DNA of 64,000 nt, taken from the NCBI GenBank assembly GCA_037074765.1, contig JBAMDO010000068.1:124001-188000 (forward strand). The letters run 5' to 3'. The position numbers and the translations under genes are program-made. Under the pieces are notes generated by a model. That model did no database searches. It saw only the letters and a program-made list of their open reading frames with translations, and had not been told where the DNA came from. Origin of the DNA: Mansonella perstans. Lineage: Eukaryota; Nematoda; Chromadorea; Rhabditida; Onchocercidae. Below, in pieces: positions 1-12,030 of the stretch. Each line of letters begins with the position of its first letter. Positions within the stretch are counted from its first letter, which is position 1.

Positions 1-292
1 CAAAATTCATCATGATATGACGTGCAATGGCCATCATGTGATTTGGGAATCTGGAATATTAGCGGAGATGTATTGTCATCTGATATCATGCATTTTTGTC
101 ATCTGATATTAGATAAAAGAATTAATTATAAAATATTTAGTTAAATTGAGCAAATATGATTTTTAATAGTACATCATATGTTAGACAACTACTGGAGCAC
201 AGTAAATGACATAAATACTTTTTAACACAAATAAGAAGCTGGGCAAATTTGATTAACAACATAACTGATCCAAGTTTGTTTTCAATTCAAAC

Positions 293-897
293 TTACTGTT
301 CAAGAGCTTGACTAGCGAGAAGTGATGCATACTGCTGCATTTCCATATTCATCCCGGTAGCAATGATTTGACACAGTTCGGGTTCTACTGGTGCTGGAGT
401 CGGTTGCGATTGATGAGGTTCAAGTAATCCTGAATCGGGATGTGGTTGGTGCGGATGAGCCGGAGATGGTTGGTCTACATTTGATTGTGAAAAGTTCCAT
501 TCCGGATGTGGTGCGGGAGATATTTCAGGTCTTTCTGGTTTTTGTGACTCGTTCGGCTCTGTAGACTCTGGTTCATGATCTAGTGGTGGTGGTGGTGGTA
601 AGTAATGTTCAAGTAGTTTTGCATTATCGCCATAAGCATTGTCGAATCCTCCTCCTACTTCTTCTGATTTGTAAGCCGGAAGCGTTCCAAAATTACTATC
701 TTCATGGGTATGATCATCCGGTAATAAATGCCCTTCTGCTTCAGTTTTTGCTTGATCCGTGACTTTGTCATCCGCTTCTTTTTCGGATTCTTTAGCTTTT
801 CCGTTACCATCAATATCATAGTCATATGGCAACAAAGTTATCTCTTCTCCGGTCTCCTTGAAGAATGGCCAGTATAGTATAATTTTGAAATAATTTC
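293..897 (-). CDS. C-terminal exon of an unrecognised proline-rich protein (partial)
   Basis: I do not recognise this protein. The open frame of about 200 codons ends with TAA at 293-295. If the acceptor at 898-899 is used, the exon is 605 nt and starts in phase 1; an alternative acceptor at 857-858 would shorten it by 41 nt and start in phase 0. The N-terminal part is aromatic and hydrophobic (YFKIILYWPFF). It is followed by an acidic linker with DIDGNG, then a low-complexity tail with a PPPPP run and many Pro, His, Gln and Glu residues. This looks like a disordered cytoplasmic or extracellular tail. A 31-nt candidate upstream exon (1018-1048) has a good GTAAGT donor and the matching phase, but is too short to trust. 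Upstream exons and the true start were not found. The base composition is less A+T-rich than the flanks, which supports a coding exon. Confidence 0.55.
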
Positions 898-929
898 CTT
901 TTAATTGAAAAATCCTCAAGTAATTCACT

Positions 930-3900
930 GCATATATAATTTATGAAAATTTATTTTGAAAGTTATGCAAGAGAACTTGATGAAATTTCATATTTGTGGG
1001 AAAAAATTCTAACTTACTGTCATTTAAGTTAAGGATAGCAATGAAATCCTTTTAATAAATGATACAACAAAGTTTTAAGAAGCTGAGAAGAGTAAAGTGA
1101 GGAATAAAATTTAAAAACATGAAAATATTTGATTTGCTTCAGCTGTCATGTGTCGTTTTTTTGTGGAAGAGAAAGTGAGAAACCAGTGTAATATAACAGG
1201 TGCATCCATTTATTATTATCCATAGCCTTATGCTCAAAAGTTTTTTTGCATGCTTTTTTTTGTCCTGAACAAATTTACCACAGAACTTCATTTGTACACA
1301 TCAATTCAGGAAGATCATTCGAGAATTTCCAGAGCTAAATGAAATAAGAAGAAGTCAAAACGGATTTAATGAAGCAAGTTTTATTTAAAATTAATTTTAT
1401 GATGACAACGAAGCAAATTCTTTGAAAATTTAGTGAATACAATGAATTTCCCGAACTTGATTATTTGCACCAGTTAGTTTAACTATGAAGATTCAAGAAA
1501 TTCAGTAATTTCGCTTCACTGCCAGCAATTTGTTTCGAACAAAAAGGATATTGATTGTAATAGCAGTGAATTGTATACAATTTTAAGAAAGCGACTATTC
1601 CAAATAACGATAATATTAAACAGTTTTATTAAGATCATACATTTATCCGACATAAAGAGTTAGTTATGCAAGCAGTTGTTTTTGCAAGAACAGATAATGA
1701 ATAACAATAATTTACTCCATTATTAGTATACTTTTAAATAAGGGCAAAGTTCATCGCTTTCAGTCTTAAGTCTCAATCCGGAATTTTTGTTTCCTGGATT
1801 AATTTTCAAATTTAACATGATTATTTGACATCTGTACTTTTCGACTGAGAAATTTAAACACTTTTCATTTTCCAGAAGACTATAGCGACAATAGCCAGAA
1901 TTCTTTGTGAATCATAAAATGCGGTAAAAAAAAACAAGAAAGGAAACATCGCACGAATTGAAATAAATTGAAAAAAATGAAATTTTGTTAGCAATGTCAA
2001 AATATAAAAAAGCACGCGAAAATAAAATGATTTAATATTCTTAAACGCATTTATTTCGATCTTCTTTCTGTAAGCAATTTATTTTGTTTTTTTTTTTTTT
2101 ATTTGGCAATTCGCTTATATTACTTTTGCGATAAATTCTTCGGTCAATCAGCTTCGCAATTATTTTTCTAATTTAGTTTATTGCATGAATGATTCCAGAT
2201 GACAAAATCTTGTCAATAAAATCTTCAGTTATAAAACAATTCAATTCGGATTTTCTGTTCAATGTTGATTGGTTTTGTCTAATAAGCCAGCATAATATTT
2301 ATTCAGTTCTCATTCGAACCTTCGTAAAGCAAATAAATTAAGAAAAATTTTGAAAAAAAAATCTTGGCTATGTGGTTTCAACTTTTTTTCTGAGAAAATC
2401 AATTAACTTAGTTGCTTTTTTTTTTCTTTTTTTAATCAATGCTACGCATTTAATTAAAAATGAGAAAAATCGGCGTCATTTTTAATTCAACAAGATATAA
2501 TTAAACACAAGCAAATAAAATAACCTTAATTAAGCTTTCTGTAATTCCCCGGCAATTAACATTAGTCAAAAGCCTATTTGGTTAAATGATCTTCACAAGT
2601 GACTATTTATTTTTGTAAAGAGATATCTTCGGTTACATCATAATGAAAAATGATTGAAGTAAAATGCATTTTGTGACCTTCCCGTTAATTAATAATATGT
2701 AAACTGCCATGAGGAAAAACGATTGCTTGACAGAAAACTAAAATGAAGAAATTTCTTAATTTCTTTTTTTCACATGATTTAGTTAAGACTTTCAATTCAC
2801 ATCCAGGCTGTTAGCTTGTTTTCTTTTTCATATGCAGTCAAAGTACCATTATATATTCTTATATAACGATAGTTCTAATTAAAGAAAAAAGGCTTTTAAA
2901 TATTTTGAGACCTATTCACGAAGTTGTTATAATGTAATTGTGGGCATTTATGAGTGGTTTTTCTGATGATGGAATATCATTCAAGCATTATGAATTAACT
3001 TGCACTATCGATCCTATTAAGTTTAGAAGTAATTACAATGAAAGGATGATAGAGCGATGAAGTGTAAAATGGAAGTTAGACACTCTCATATTTTTTTATT
3101 CAATTTTAAAAATCTTTTCTCACTAAAATTTATGGTAATACTGACAAACTAGTTCTCGAACTGTAGTTATCTCTACAACTACGAAATTTCCACTGTTTTC
3201 CAAATCATGTGTTATTCCCTCATATATTAAAGAAAAAAAATTTAAGTATGTCGTGTTAGACGCCAAGAAAAAAATTTCAAATTGCTTTTGAAACTATTGA
3301 GAGAAAAAATGAAGAGCAATGAATAAATTAGAAGTCAAAACTTTTGGAAATTTCTACTCCCATCGGAATATTATTATTTTTCATAATCAGCAAGGGAATT
3401 CTTGGAAACACTGGAATAGTACGCAAGGTTCCTCACGATGATTAAATTGATTTCGTTATAGCAGCATCAAATTGACTGCAGAGGACTTCAGAAGGATTGG
3501 CATGAAAAATCAGCCTTTAACTTTTCTTTCATTCTTAGATGAATTCTTAGATGAAAGAAAAGTTAAAGGATAAATCATAAATCAGTCGACCATTTCTGAA
3601 TTTTTGATTTAATAAGATAAACTTGTTGCTCTATTAAAACAATTTTTAGTTCCAGAAATATATTTATCAACAAAGTAATTTCGAATTAAAAGCATTGATT
3701 GTCGAGAATTGCTGGAAAGTGAAAAAAATGCAAAAGAAGAGATTAGCATCAGTCAGTTTTTCTTTTTTTTTTTCTTTTTTTCTAGAAAAAATTGGCTTAT
3801 AATTGGAAGGAATATGGATGCGAAAAGTATACTATCAAACGGAATGTTGTTTTTCTGAATTTCTTGTTGGCATAAAATGGCCTAAAAGTTGAAACGATTA

Positions 3901-4129
3901 AAAAATTTCGAAGAAGAACATTTTTTTCAACAATCTTTTTATAGCAGTAAAGAAATTCGATAATTTAAAAAGCGATAAGTTTACATGAATTTTGGTTTTG
4001 AAACGCTAGTGTGACATTTTCTTCATTTAATTCCTGCTTAAAGCAGCAATCGAGTAAATAAGAATAATATCACAAATCGATTTCAAATACACGTTATTCA
4101 GTTAATAATATCAGAAGGAATTTTAAGAT
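930..4129. other. A+T-rich non-coding stretch
   Basis: Mostly poly-A/poly-T runs and short broken frames on both strands. It may hold the 5' exons or introns of the gene ending at 293, but apart from the 31-nt candidate at 1018-1048 I can support none. A 19-bp perfect inverted repeat lies at 3514-3569 and is listed separately. Confidence 0.5.
3514..3569. repeat. 19-bp perfect inverted repeat (hairpin)
   Basis: The left arm at 3514-3532 and the right arm at 3551-3569 are exact reverse complements over 19 bp, separated by an 18-bp spacer. A 12-bp direct repeat (attcttagatga at 3531-3542 and 3543-3554) runs across the spacer, so the element mixes direct and inverted symmetry. No ORF is associated with it. 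Confidence 0.85.
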
Positions 4130-7100
4130 TTATGTGAATGAAAGATATTCACAACTTTTCGACATTTTCCGTATCACTTGCGACTCTTTATTGAATTCAA
4201 AAGTAATCTTATTCGGAGGAGATTCATCAGTTTTTGAATTATTATTGATTAATGATATGAGTTCTGTAACGATTTGGTGATACACCAGCGGACTTCTCTG
4301 TGTTTTCCCGTCCGGTATCACTTCCCAGTACCGCGCATTCATTTTTAAGCAATCTGCTTTAACTTCTAAAAGGCAAAATGTCAAGATGTGGTAATACAAA
4401 AGCCTAAAGTAATAAATTTTATTTTCCCATCGTTATACTGTCGCCTATTTAGACAATATCTGAAATTTATTAGCTTTATCTAACTAAATAAGCCTGTCTC
4501 TTATTTTTGGTGTAAGAGTTTCACCATATCTTTCACCGAACACTTAGATAAATTTTTTCCTAGATCACTTTTAAAATTACTCCAAAAAAGTTACGTTCAT
4601 ATGATGTAATTCTCGGTATAATTGTTGGTGAAGCTGGATCGGAAACGATACCGATCAAACAAAGTAAATATTCTTCCTTCAGATTTCTCAGCTGGGCTAA
4701 AATTAAAAGGATTGTATATTTACTGAAAGGAAAAATTACATCAGAACAGTCATTGAAGAAGCAATAAAACTTACAAAGTTTTCTCATTGCATATTTATAC
4801 GAGTGCAAAATTCGCGTTGAATAAAGTAGAATACAACCATCAATATCCAAAGTAGACCAGAGATCATGCTAAAATTTTAATTCGCAAAATCTTCAACTAA
4901 TTAAATCTATAAAACTTACGATGACTTCTTGTAGTTTCGTATTTTTATGGTAAATTGCTCGCTAAGTTCTATGCTTGTTGCAATGTTATCTTTAAGAGCA
5001 GCTATCAAGAAGGATCTTAATATCACTGACAGATAAGAATCTGAAACATCTCCCTTAGCCTTCAAGACAAATGATGGGTTTTCTAATCTCAGTCTAGGAT
5101 TATTTTTCCTGAAAGAATTATGGAGCAATGGAGGAGATTTATCAGTGTGCGAGTTTAGTGACTTGTCATTACTCCCTGCAAATTAATATTAGATGTTAAC
5201 TAGTCTTTTAAGAACTGCTTTTGTTCTTTATTTTAAAGATAAAAAATATGAAACAAAAATGATAATTTTAATTTAATTTCATTGATAAGTTTGAATTTAT
5301 TTAAATAAAAATATGTAATATTTGAATAACATTTCAAAACTTCTCATTTTCCATTTTTTACATTTGTTAACAATGATACTTAACAATTTTTCTTTTTTCA
5401 GATAGCAATGAAGCTTGGTGAGCAATTTATGACTGCTACAACATCTAATTAGAAAAGAATTGAAAAAGAGCGTTTCAAAATAGAAAAAAAGGAAAATGAA
5501 ATCCTAAACTGATGGCATTAAATAAACGAAAATAATATTCTAGCATTTATACGTTTTGTCCTAATTAATTTTGCTCTTTTCTCGAGTTGTATTTATGATT
5601 GAGGATAAAAATTTCTTAAAAATTATCTTATAATTCATTAATTAGCTTAAATTCAATTTTTTTCCTCTTTTTGCCAATGAGTTATCGATTATCGTGCGAA
5701 AAAAAATTAATATGAACATTACAAATCGTTGCGGGGGGCACAATTTATTAATAATTACAATTACTTGAAAATTTCTCTTTAGAAAAATCTTTACTTTTTC
5801 AAAGTTCACTTCAGCCAGAGTCAAGTGTTTTACTAAGTTGTCGACCCGGAACGATATCACGTTGGTTTGGTGATCTGCAAATTGCTAACCATTTCAATTT
5901 TTCGGCATTTCTCCGCATCTTTTATTTGTTAAACAACACAAATTACATGCACTGAGATGAGAGGCAATTCTTAGGGCACTTATAGCACGGAGCTAATATT
6001 GTTGCACAAGAAAAAGCAAAATGAGAAATCAAGGAAATTGTGAACTTCATTTATCACCTGAATTCATTTAAAGATAGCTATGAATTTAAATATTTTATAT
6101 ATAATGTCAGGAAATTTCATAATACTTGAATTCTGTGCCTTTTAAATAAATCAAGTACCAAAACTCACCCGTCATGATACTGTTGCCGGCCGATTTGAGC
6201 AACTTATTGATAAATGTCGAGCAATCGCACCCACCACAATCTACCACAATAACGAAGTAATTAATCCTAAAGCAAGCTTTTGTACGGCCAATTTACTTCT
6301 TCATCTTGAATTATCAATATTTCACTTGCAAAATTAAATTACAAGCTCTAAATTATTATGGTAAGATAATTAAAATTTAGTAAGTGGTTATGCTGAGAAC
6401 TGGTTTGCTGATCAGCCGATCTATCAAACCAAAATCGAATGAAATTAAATTAGATCGAAGTAATCCAGCTCTCAATTCAAAATTAAGACTTATTATAAAA
6501 GTTAATGAGTCTAGAGTTGAAAATGATTTATTAAACAATTTGTCAAAAAGCATGCCCTATACCTTATGTTCAGTCTACCAGGCATATTTTTATTATATAC
6601 ATCACTACTACTGTTGTTATTATAACTGTCGTGGTAATTCAATGTTCATTCCAAGTGGGGTAATCTTCCAGAACTTCTATCTTTTTTCATTTGCGATCCT
6701 TTTTCAATCATTCGCAAAATATCAAGAAGATTTTTTACTTTCTATTCGTTCTTTATTAGCACTAAATATTCAACGCTCTGTTTTAAACTAATTCATTATT
6801 TTCCATCTTTCATTCTTACCGTGGCACTGCCCCTCAGCACAGCTGAGTCTTTATAAAGATGCAGTGTCAAATTGAGTTATAATAGATTTGCTGTATTTTT
6901 CCCAATTATTTTTTGAAGAACTCGATTAAAGTGTAATGAAGTGATGTGATAATTATCTTTTCTAAGTTTTGTTGAATTTGATTATGAAAGCGAAAAACTG
7001 AAATCAAATCAAAAAATAATGGATCAAGCACATTACATACATTTCAATCGTAGCAATTAAATTTGAAATGGCAGAACTTTTGCTACTTACTTGGTATGGT

Positions 7101-7290
7101 GTTGATCATGCACATTCGCTACAGACAAGGTATCTAGAGATCGAATCAAAATTTGTTTTGAGAATGCCTCATGGAATGATGTTTTTTTTTGATGGTCATT
7201 ATTTAAAAGTGTGATTTCATGGCGATTACTTGAACGAAGTGATTTTGTTGCTCGGTTCAGGAAAAAGCTCAATGATTGTGAGCCTAACAT
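4130..7290 (-). CDS. Unrecognised multi-exon protein
   Basis: I do not recognise the family. Exons supported by open frame, splice consensus and phase are 7290-7091 (ATG at 7290, GTAAGT donor), 6266-6169, 5874-5795, 5175-5027, 4961-4920, 4868-4775, 4696-4595 and 4365-4130 (stop at 4130). The first three join in phase and carry VVDCGGCDCSTFINKL. The last five also join in phase and carry LQEVIHDLWSTLDIDGC and IVSDPASPTIIPRITSYE. The join 5795 to 5175 does not keep phase (0 versus 1), so a small exon is missing or a site is misplaced there. At 4961-5027 there is a choice between a 65-nt intron and reading straight through in another frame. No signal peptide or clear membrane segment is seen in the chosen frame. 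The protein looks globular, with a Ser/Asn/Thr-rich stretch near the C-terminus. It is probably single-copy and nuclear or cytosolic, but function is unknown. Confidence 0.6.
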
Positions 7291-7344
7291 TGCAACATTT
7301 CCATCGATATATGATAAGCAAGCGCAATGAGCCTCATTTTAGCC

Positions 7345-10300
7345 TAAAAAAGAAAACAGCGATTAAATTAGCCAGCTACTAACGTTGACACAATATATAT
7401 CCATTGTTTCAAGCTAACACCACTTGCTTCGTAAGGATATTGCCATCTTCTTTTCTCATTAGTTTTCATCTTTCATTTAGCATACACTCATAGATTATTA
7501 GCATTTCTGTCCAGCTTTTCAAAGATCGATATTGTCCTAACAGATATACTTAAGTCCTATACATTCTTTATTTTTTGATTTGTAACAAAAATGAGATCAA
7601 AATAAATTAGTAAAAAAAAAAAAATTACCCAGATAAAAATAGTTTTCTGTAAATTTAAATGTCGTCAACTTATTTTTATATCACTTTTCGTTTTTTGTTT
7701 TTTCTTTTTTTCGGATCATTTGTTAAAACAAAGATCTCAGGGGGAATCGAAAATTTCAAAAACAATAACATTAATTTTCCTTAAACTTGTCTTCTTTATT
7801 TTAATCTTGAACTTAGCAAAATTGAAAAAGCATAAAGCATAAGATCTGAGAGAAAAAGGAAATTCAATAAATTGGAAAAAAGTAATGAATTCATTGAGGC
7901 TTACAAGATTTATATACTCTTCCTTATTGCAATAACAACTTATTACTATTTTGACACAGAAAATGATGGTGACGACGACGAAAACACTAGCTTTTAATTA
8001 ATATATGTTTCTATGAAAATACGATGAATCTACTTTTTCTCTCTTACAAATATATTTCGCTATGAATGTTTCATTCTTTCTTTGCATCTGCCTACATATA
8101 TTTATAAAGATTCTTTTCTGTGATCATATTACTAAGCATATCTGAAGACATATGAACTATAAAATTGATGAGAAGTTAATCTTACATATAATAGCAAATT
8201 TTACATATTATGAGAATCATCTTTTTTAGTTATAAAATTGATCCCGAAAAAAACATAATACCAGTGGACTGAATTGAAGAGAACAAATAATATATAATGA
8301 TAAACAGTATTTGTTTCATTGTATTGATGGTTGCTGAAGATTTGTAAGAAAGAGCTTTTGAAAGTTATTTTTTTTTGTTGCTCTATGAGTGCTATTGGAA
8401 AGAGAATATATTTATTAAAAATTGAATAACACGCAAAGGTTTATTGAGCTCAATAATCATAGCATTATGCATTGGAAACAAAAAAAAAAAAACAATGGAT
8501 GAAAAAAGGGCTAGTTAAACAAATCTTGATTGGCATTTCCTTGACCATTAATGGTGAATAGGAAGGCAGAAAATATATTCATTACTTTTCGGTTAAAAGC
8601 TAATCAAGTAAACGAACGCCTGGGCGAGCTTATTTCCAATTTTTAAAATTCACATTATAAAATCTACTGATAGAATTTCTTTACATCATTATTACCTCTA
8701 CAGCAATTATCGCAGCTTTTGCATGTATTAAATTTTATATGTCTGTTTAAATCTATCTCTTCAAAGATTATGTGAGCAACGAGTGACAATTAATAGGCTA
8801 TAGCTTATTCTTAATTCTCAAAAATTTTTCAAAAATAGGAACATAAAAATTTTTTAAATTAGCTATCGAATTTTGGAGAGGTGGAAGAAAGAAAAGAGTG
8901 CCTCACTAATTGCATTGCGAATACTATCAATTTTTTTAAATTCCGAAATTTGTTATTTTATAGCTCTTAAAAATTTTAAAGAAAATCCAATATTTGACAT
9001 TTGAACAATGTCAAATATTAGAATTTCATCAAGACATTAGAAAATAATGTCCTGGATTGAATGTGAAATGTCGCTTTGAGTTCAATAATATACAGAGGAA
9101 ATGGAAAATAAATTAAATTATTCTCAGCTTAATAAAAAGAAAAAAAAAAAAAAAAAACAAGGTGAAATGTTTGCAGAGAGATGAAACCAACATATATATA
9201 TATATATATTTTTTTTTCCAAAATCTCTGGAGAAAAAAAGGTGCGATTATTTTGGCAATCTCTATAAGAGCTAACATTTTCAGGAAATATTTTGAAAATA
9301 AGGAAGTTGCTAAGAATTAGCATGAGTGAATTTCCTTACATGGGAATTAAAATTTCCCTCAGTTTAATCAAATTTGAGCATAATGAATGGATTATATGAT
9401 GCTAAATTTACGAAATGTCATAGGTACGCTTCAACAAGTTTTCCCATTTCAAGAATTCATCCGAAAAGAAATAAACTAAGCAGGCAGTATTTCAGAGATC
9501 TTATCACATCAATTTTGGTCTCATCGTTTTTTCTGCCCTTACTCTCATCTTCATACTTTGACTGTATCCCCAATTCAACAAATTTTGTTGTAGCCTGGAT
9601 ACCGAATGCTATCTACATAACAAGGTTATTATAGAAATTAAAAGCTAAGAGGCAATTAAATTTATCTGAAAAGGAAAAGAATGAGTATAAAGATAATTTC
9701 TAGTTGATTTCCAAAAACTTGCTCATAGTATAAACATGACAAAATTATCGCTAACATTACAACTATTTTTATCAGTTAGATTGAACTTATCAGCTATTTA
9801 TTGTTTTGTGCTCATATGAACAGTACAGCACAAAATTATATGCATTGGAAAAGTTATTGCTATAACCGAATTTTAATATACAAAAGCTGATTTATAACTT
9901 AGCCTATAAACTGGACGATATGATGCAAAGCAAGTTATAAACTATGAAAATTGGATGACCTTAAGAAATAGGCACATTTTTATACTTTTACTAACTATAT
10001 GGATACACAGTATTTTTATTTGTCAAAATTAAACATTTTACTGTCTTTTCATTTCCATATATTCAAACTATCACGATCATTCAATTTAAGTACGTTTGTT
10101 TCTGAATGAATAATCTAAACACCTCAATGTTGTATTGAAAATCGACTATGCAAAATCAGTTAATATCATAAATATCAATAACTTACCGTAGTAAATGAAT
10201 ATTATTATGCAATTTACTCATACATTAAGATATTATTTTAATGAGCAGCTGTGAGTAAGTTATTAACAACAAAAATGACTTATCCTACAACGAGTTAAAC

Positions 10301-11300
10301 ATTAAGAAGTATGCAATTATTTTTAATAACTCTTATGTAAAACAAAATAAAATGACATGAAAAGAGCATGCTTTTTCCCATAAAAAAATATTGATTCGAA
10401 GAAAAAAAATTGTATGAAATATACTAGAATAAATGAAAATATACCATGAAAATATATCTTGATTTTTTTTTTAAATTGTTTTTTAAAAATTTTTTTTTAA
10501 TTTTTATTTTAAAATTGTAAAATAAAATTGCTTTTTTTTTTATTTATAAAGATTTATAAAATTGTAATTGTTTTCGAATTCTCGATGATATCAATGGTTA
10601 TGGAATATTGAAAATACAGCTTTTTTTTTTAACAAAAAATTACTTTTTTGTCAATGCTAACTAAATGATATGCAATCGCTAGGCTATATTTCTAAATGAT
10701 CCATCATAAAAATGCTCCATCAAATGGAACGATGGCTAAACACATAAACACATTTAAAAAAAAAAAAAAAAACAGGCGATTTTCATAGCAAACAATGAAA
10801 TAAAATAATGAATAGAATAGAAAATCAGACTAGACAGGTCTAAAAGCTATTTATTTCATCTCAATATTTCAGCCAAATAAGATAATTAACTTTTTTTTTT
10901 TTTTTTTTTGGTAAAATGCTAATTAGCCAGCTGATTATGCACTAAATATTTCAAAAAAATAAATAAATTAGTTCTATGGATTAAATTTGCTTATTACAAT
11001 CCTTTTAAATTTCTTTATTAATATTTTCCTCTTTCATTTATTTTATAAAATTTCCACATTTGAAATATATACAGGCATTATTTGTTCATAAATATCATCT
11101 CTATCATTCACTTGATAACTGTCAACAACAACAGTTTCATATAATTTTAGCAAGTAAACAACAATTAGCAACTAAATGATCAAGTTTCCAAACTTGTGGG
11201 AAACAATTTTCCTACTGTCCTATTTGTGTTACATTGCGCAACCATAGATCATGGTGATTTTAACGTTTCACTCTCCTTATTGTCTGCTTCCCTTCTCCAT
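7345..11300. other. Long A+T-rich intergenic stretch
   Basis: This separates the minus-strand gene ending at 7290 from the rps-6 region. It contains many homopolymer A and T runs, a perfect 13-bp hairpin at 8989-9019 and an (AT)n run near 9191-9208. Short open frames exist, but none has splice signals or protein-like composition I would defend. Confidence 0.5.
8989..9019. repeat. 13-bp hairpin with 5-nt loop
   Basis: AATATTTGACATT at 8989-9001 is followed by the loop tgaac and the exact reverse complement at 9007-9019. There is no T run directly after it and no gene within 2 kb, so a terminator role is not suggested. Confidence 0.8.
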
Positions 11301-11314
11301 TGTTTTTTTTGCAG

Positions 11315-11467
11315 ATGAGAATCGGCGTATCCTTCAAATGCATAGTATCCTTGCTTTTCTTGCACTGTATCAATGATCATCCTTCCTTACTCGTCCCTAG
11401 GGTTATGATATGTCACGATGACATGGATAGCCTTAAAGGTTTTTACTTTGGACTAGTTGTAGTATAG
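11315..11467 (+). CDS. Candidate 50-aa secreted microprotein upstream of rps-6
   Basis: A short frame of 50 codons begins with an ATG placed directly after a strong acceptor (T8-GCAG at 11303-11314), as expected for a trans-spliced leaderless start, and ends at TAG 11465-11467. The N-terminus (MRIGVSFKCIVSLLFLHC) has a charged residue followed by a hydrophobic core, like a signal peptide. The remainder is short, with His/Asp and a hydrophobic end. It could instead be an upstream or alternative first exon in the rps-6 5' region, or chance. No homologue comes to mind. Confidence 0.3.
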   Translation: MRIGVSFKCIVSLLFLHCINDHPSLLVPRVMICHDDMDSLKGFYFGLVVV

Positions 11468-11992
11468 TTCGTTGGGTAAATGTTTGATTCAGCGTGGTTT
11501 TAGTTTTAGTGGTTTTGGGCTTTTGTTACTGCCTTAAGATGCTTGGAGTAAGCCTACAATGGATTATACACAGTTAGTTAATTCCTATCAAGTGTACTGT
11601 AAATAATTAGAACTTAGGTTTGTGTTCTTTCCAATCCCAAAATTGATTCTTCCCAAAATTGAAATGGCATCAGTGAAGTGGAGAAAGTTAGGCACTGCGT
11701 CTGATCATTTATCACAATCACTATCCTTTTTCCCGCCTAGATTGCACGAATGTTTGTAATTCATTTGATTTTAGGCTTTATAATCGTTTGATTGTTCTAT
11801 CTTTTAAACGTGCTACAACGTTTGTTAGTCTCATCTTTTTAGGCTCATTTACAATTGCTAAAAGAATATTTTATCCTTTTATATTTTTATATAGCACCAA
11901 TGACTGAAAATTAGGTGCAGATGTTGTTTTTCAGAGATCGATAGCTATTGATTTTCGGTTTAGAGATGCAGTCCATATACATGTATACGTTT

Positions 11993-12004
11993 TACACGTT
12001 TCAG
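11993..12004 (+). promoter_or_regulatory. Probable spliced-leader acceptor of rps-6
   Basis: The acceptor TTTCAG ends at 12004 and the rps-6 ATG follows 26 nt later. No upstream exon is needed to complete the conserved N-terminus. A nearby acceptor before a complete start is typical of trans-spliced nematode mRNAs. This is inferred; the leader itself is not encoded in the window. Confidence 0.6.
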
Positions 12005-12030
12005 GCGATTAGCTCTAGAGGAAGGAAAAG

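Noticed and set aside
6384..6791. Plus-strand frame of 135 codons
   Set aside because: It lies antisense in the intron between two well-supported exons (6266 and 7091). It has no acceptor or leader site and its second half is Tyr/Phe/Ile low complexity, as expected by chance.
9374..9634. Plus-strand frame of 86 codons
   Set aside because: It starts at TTG, has no splice or leader signal and no recognisable content.
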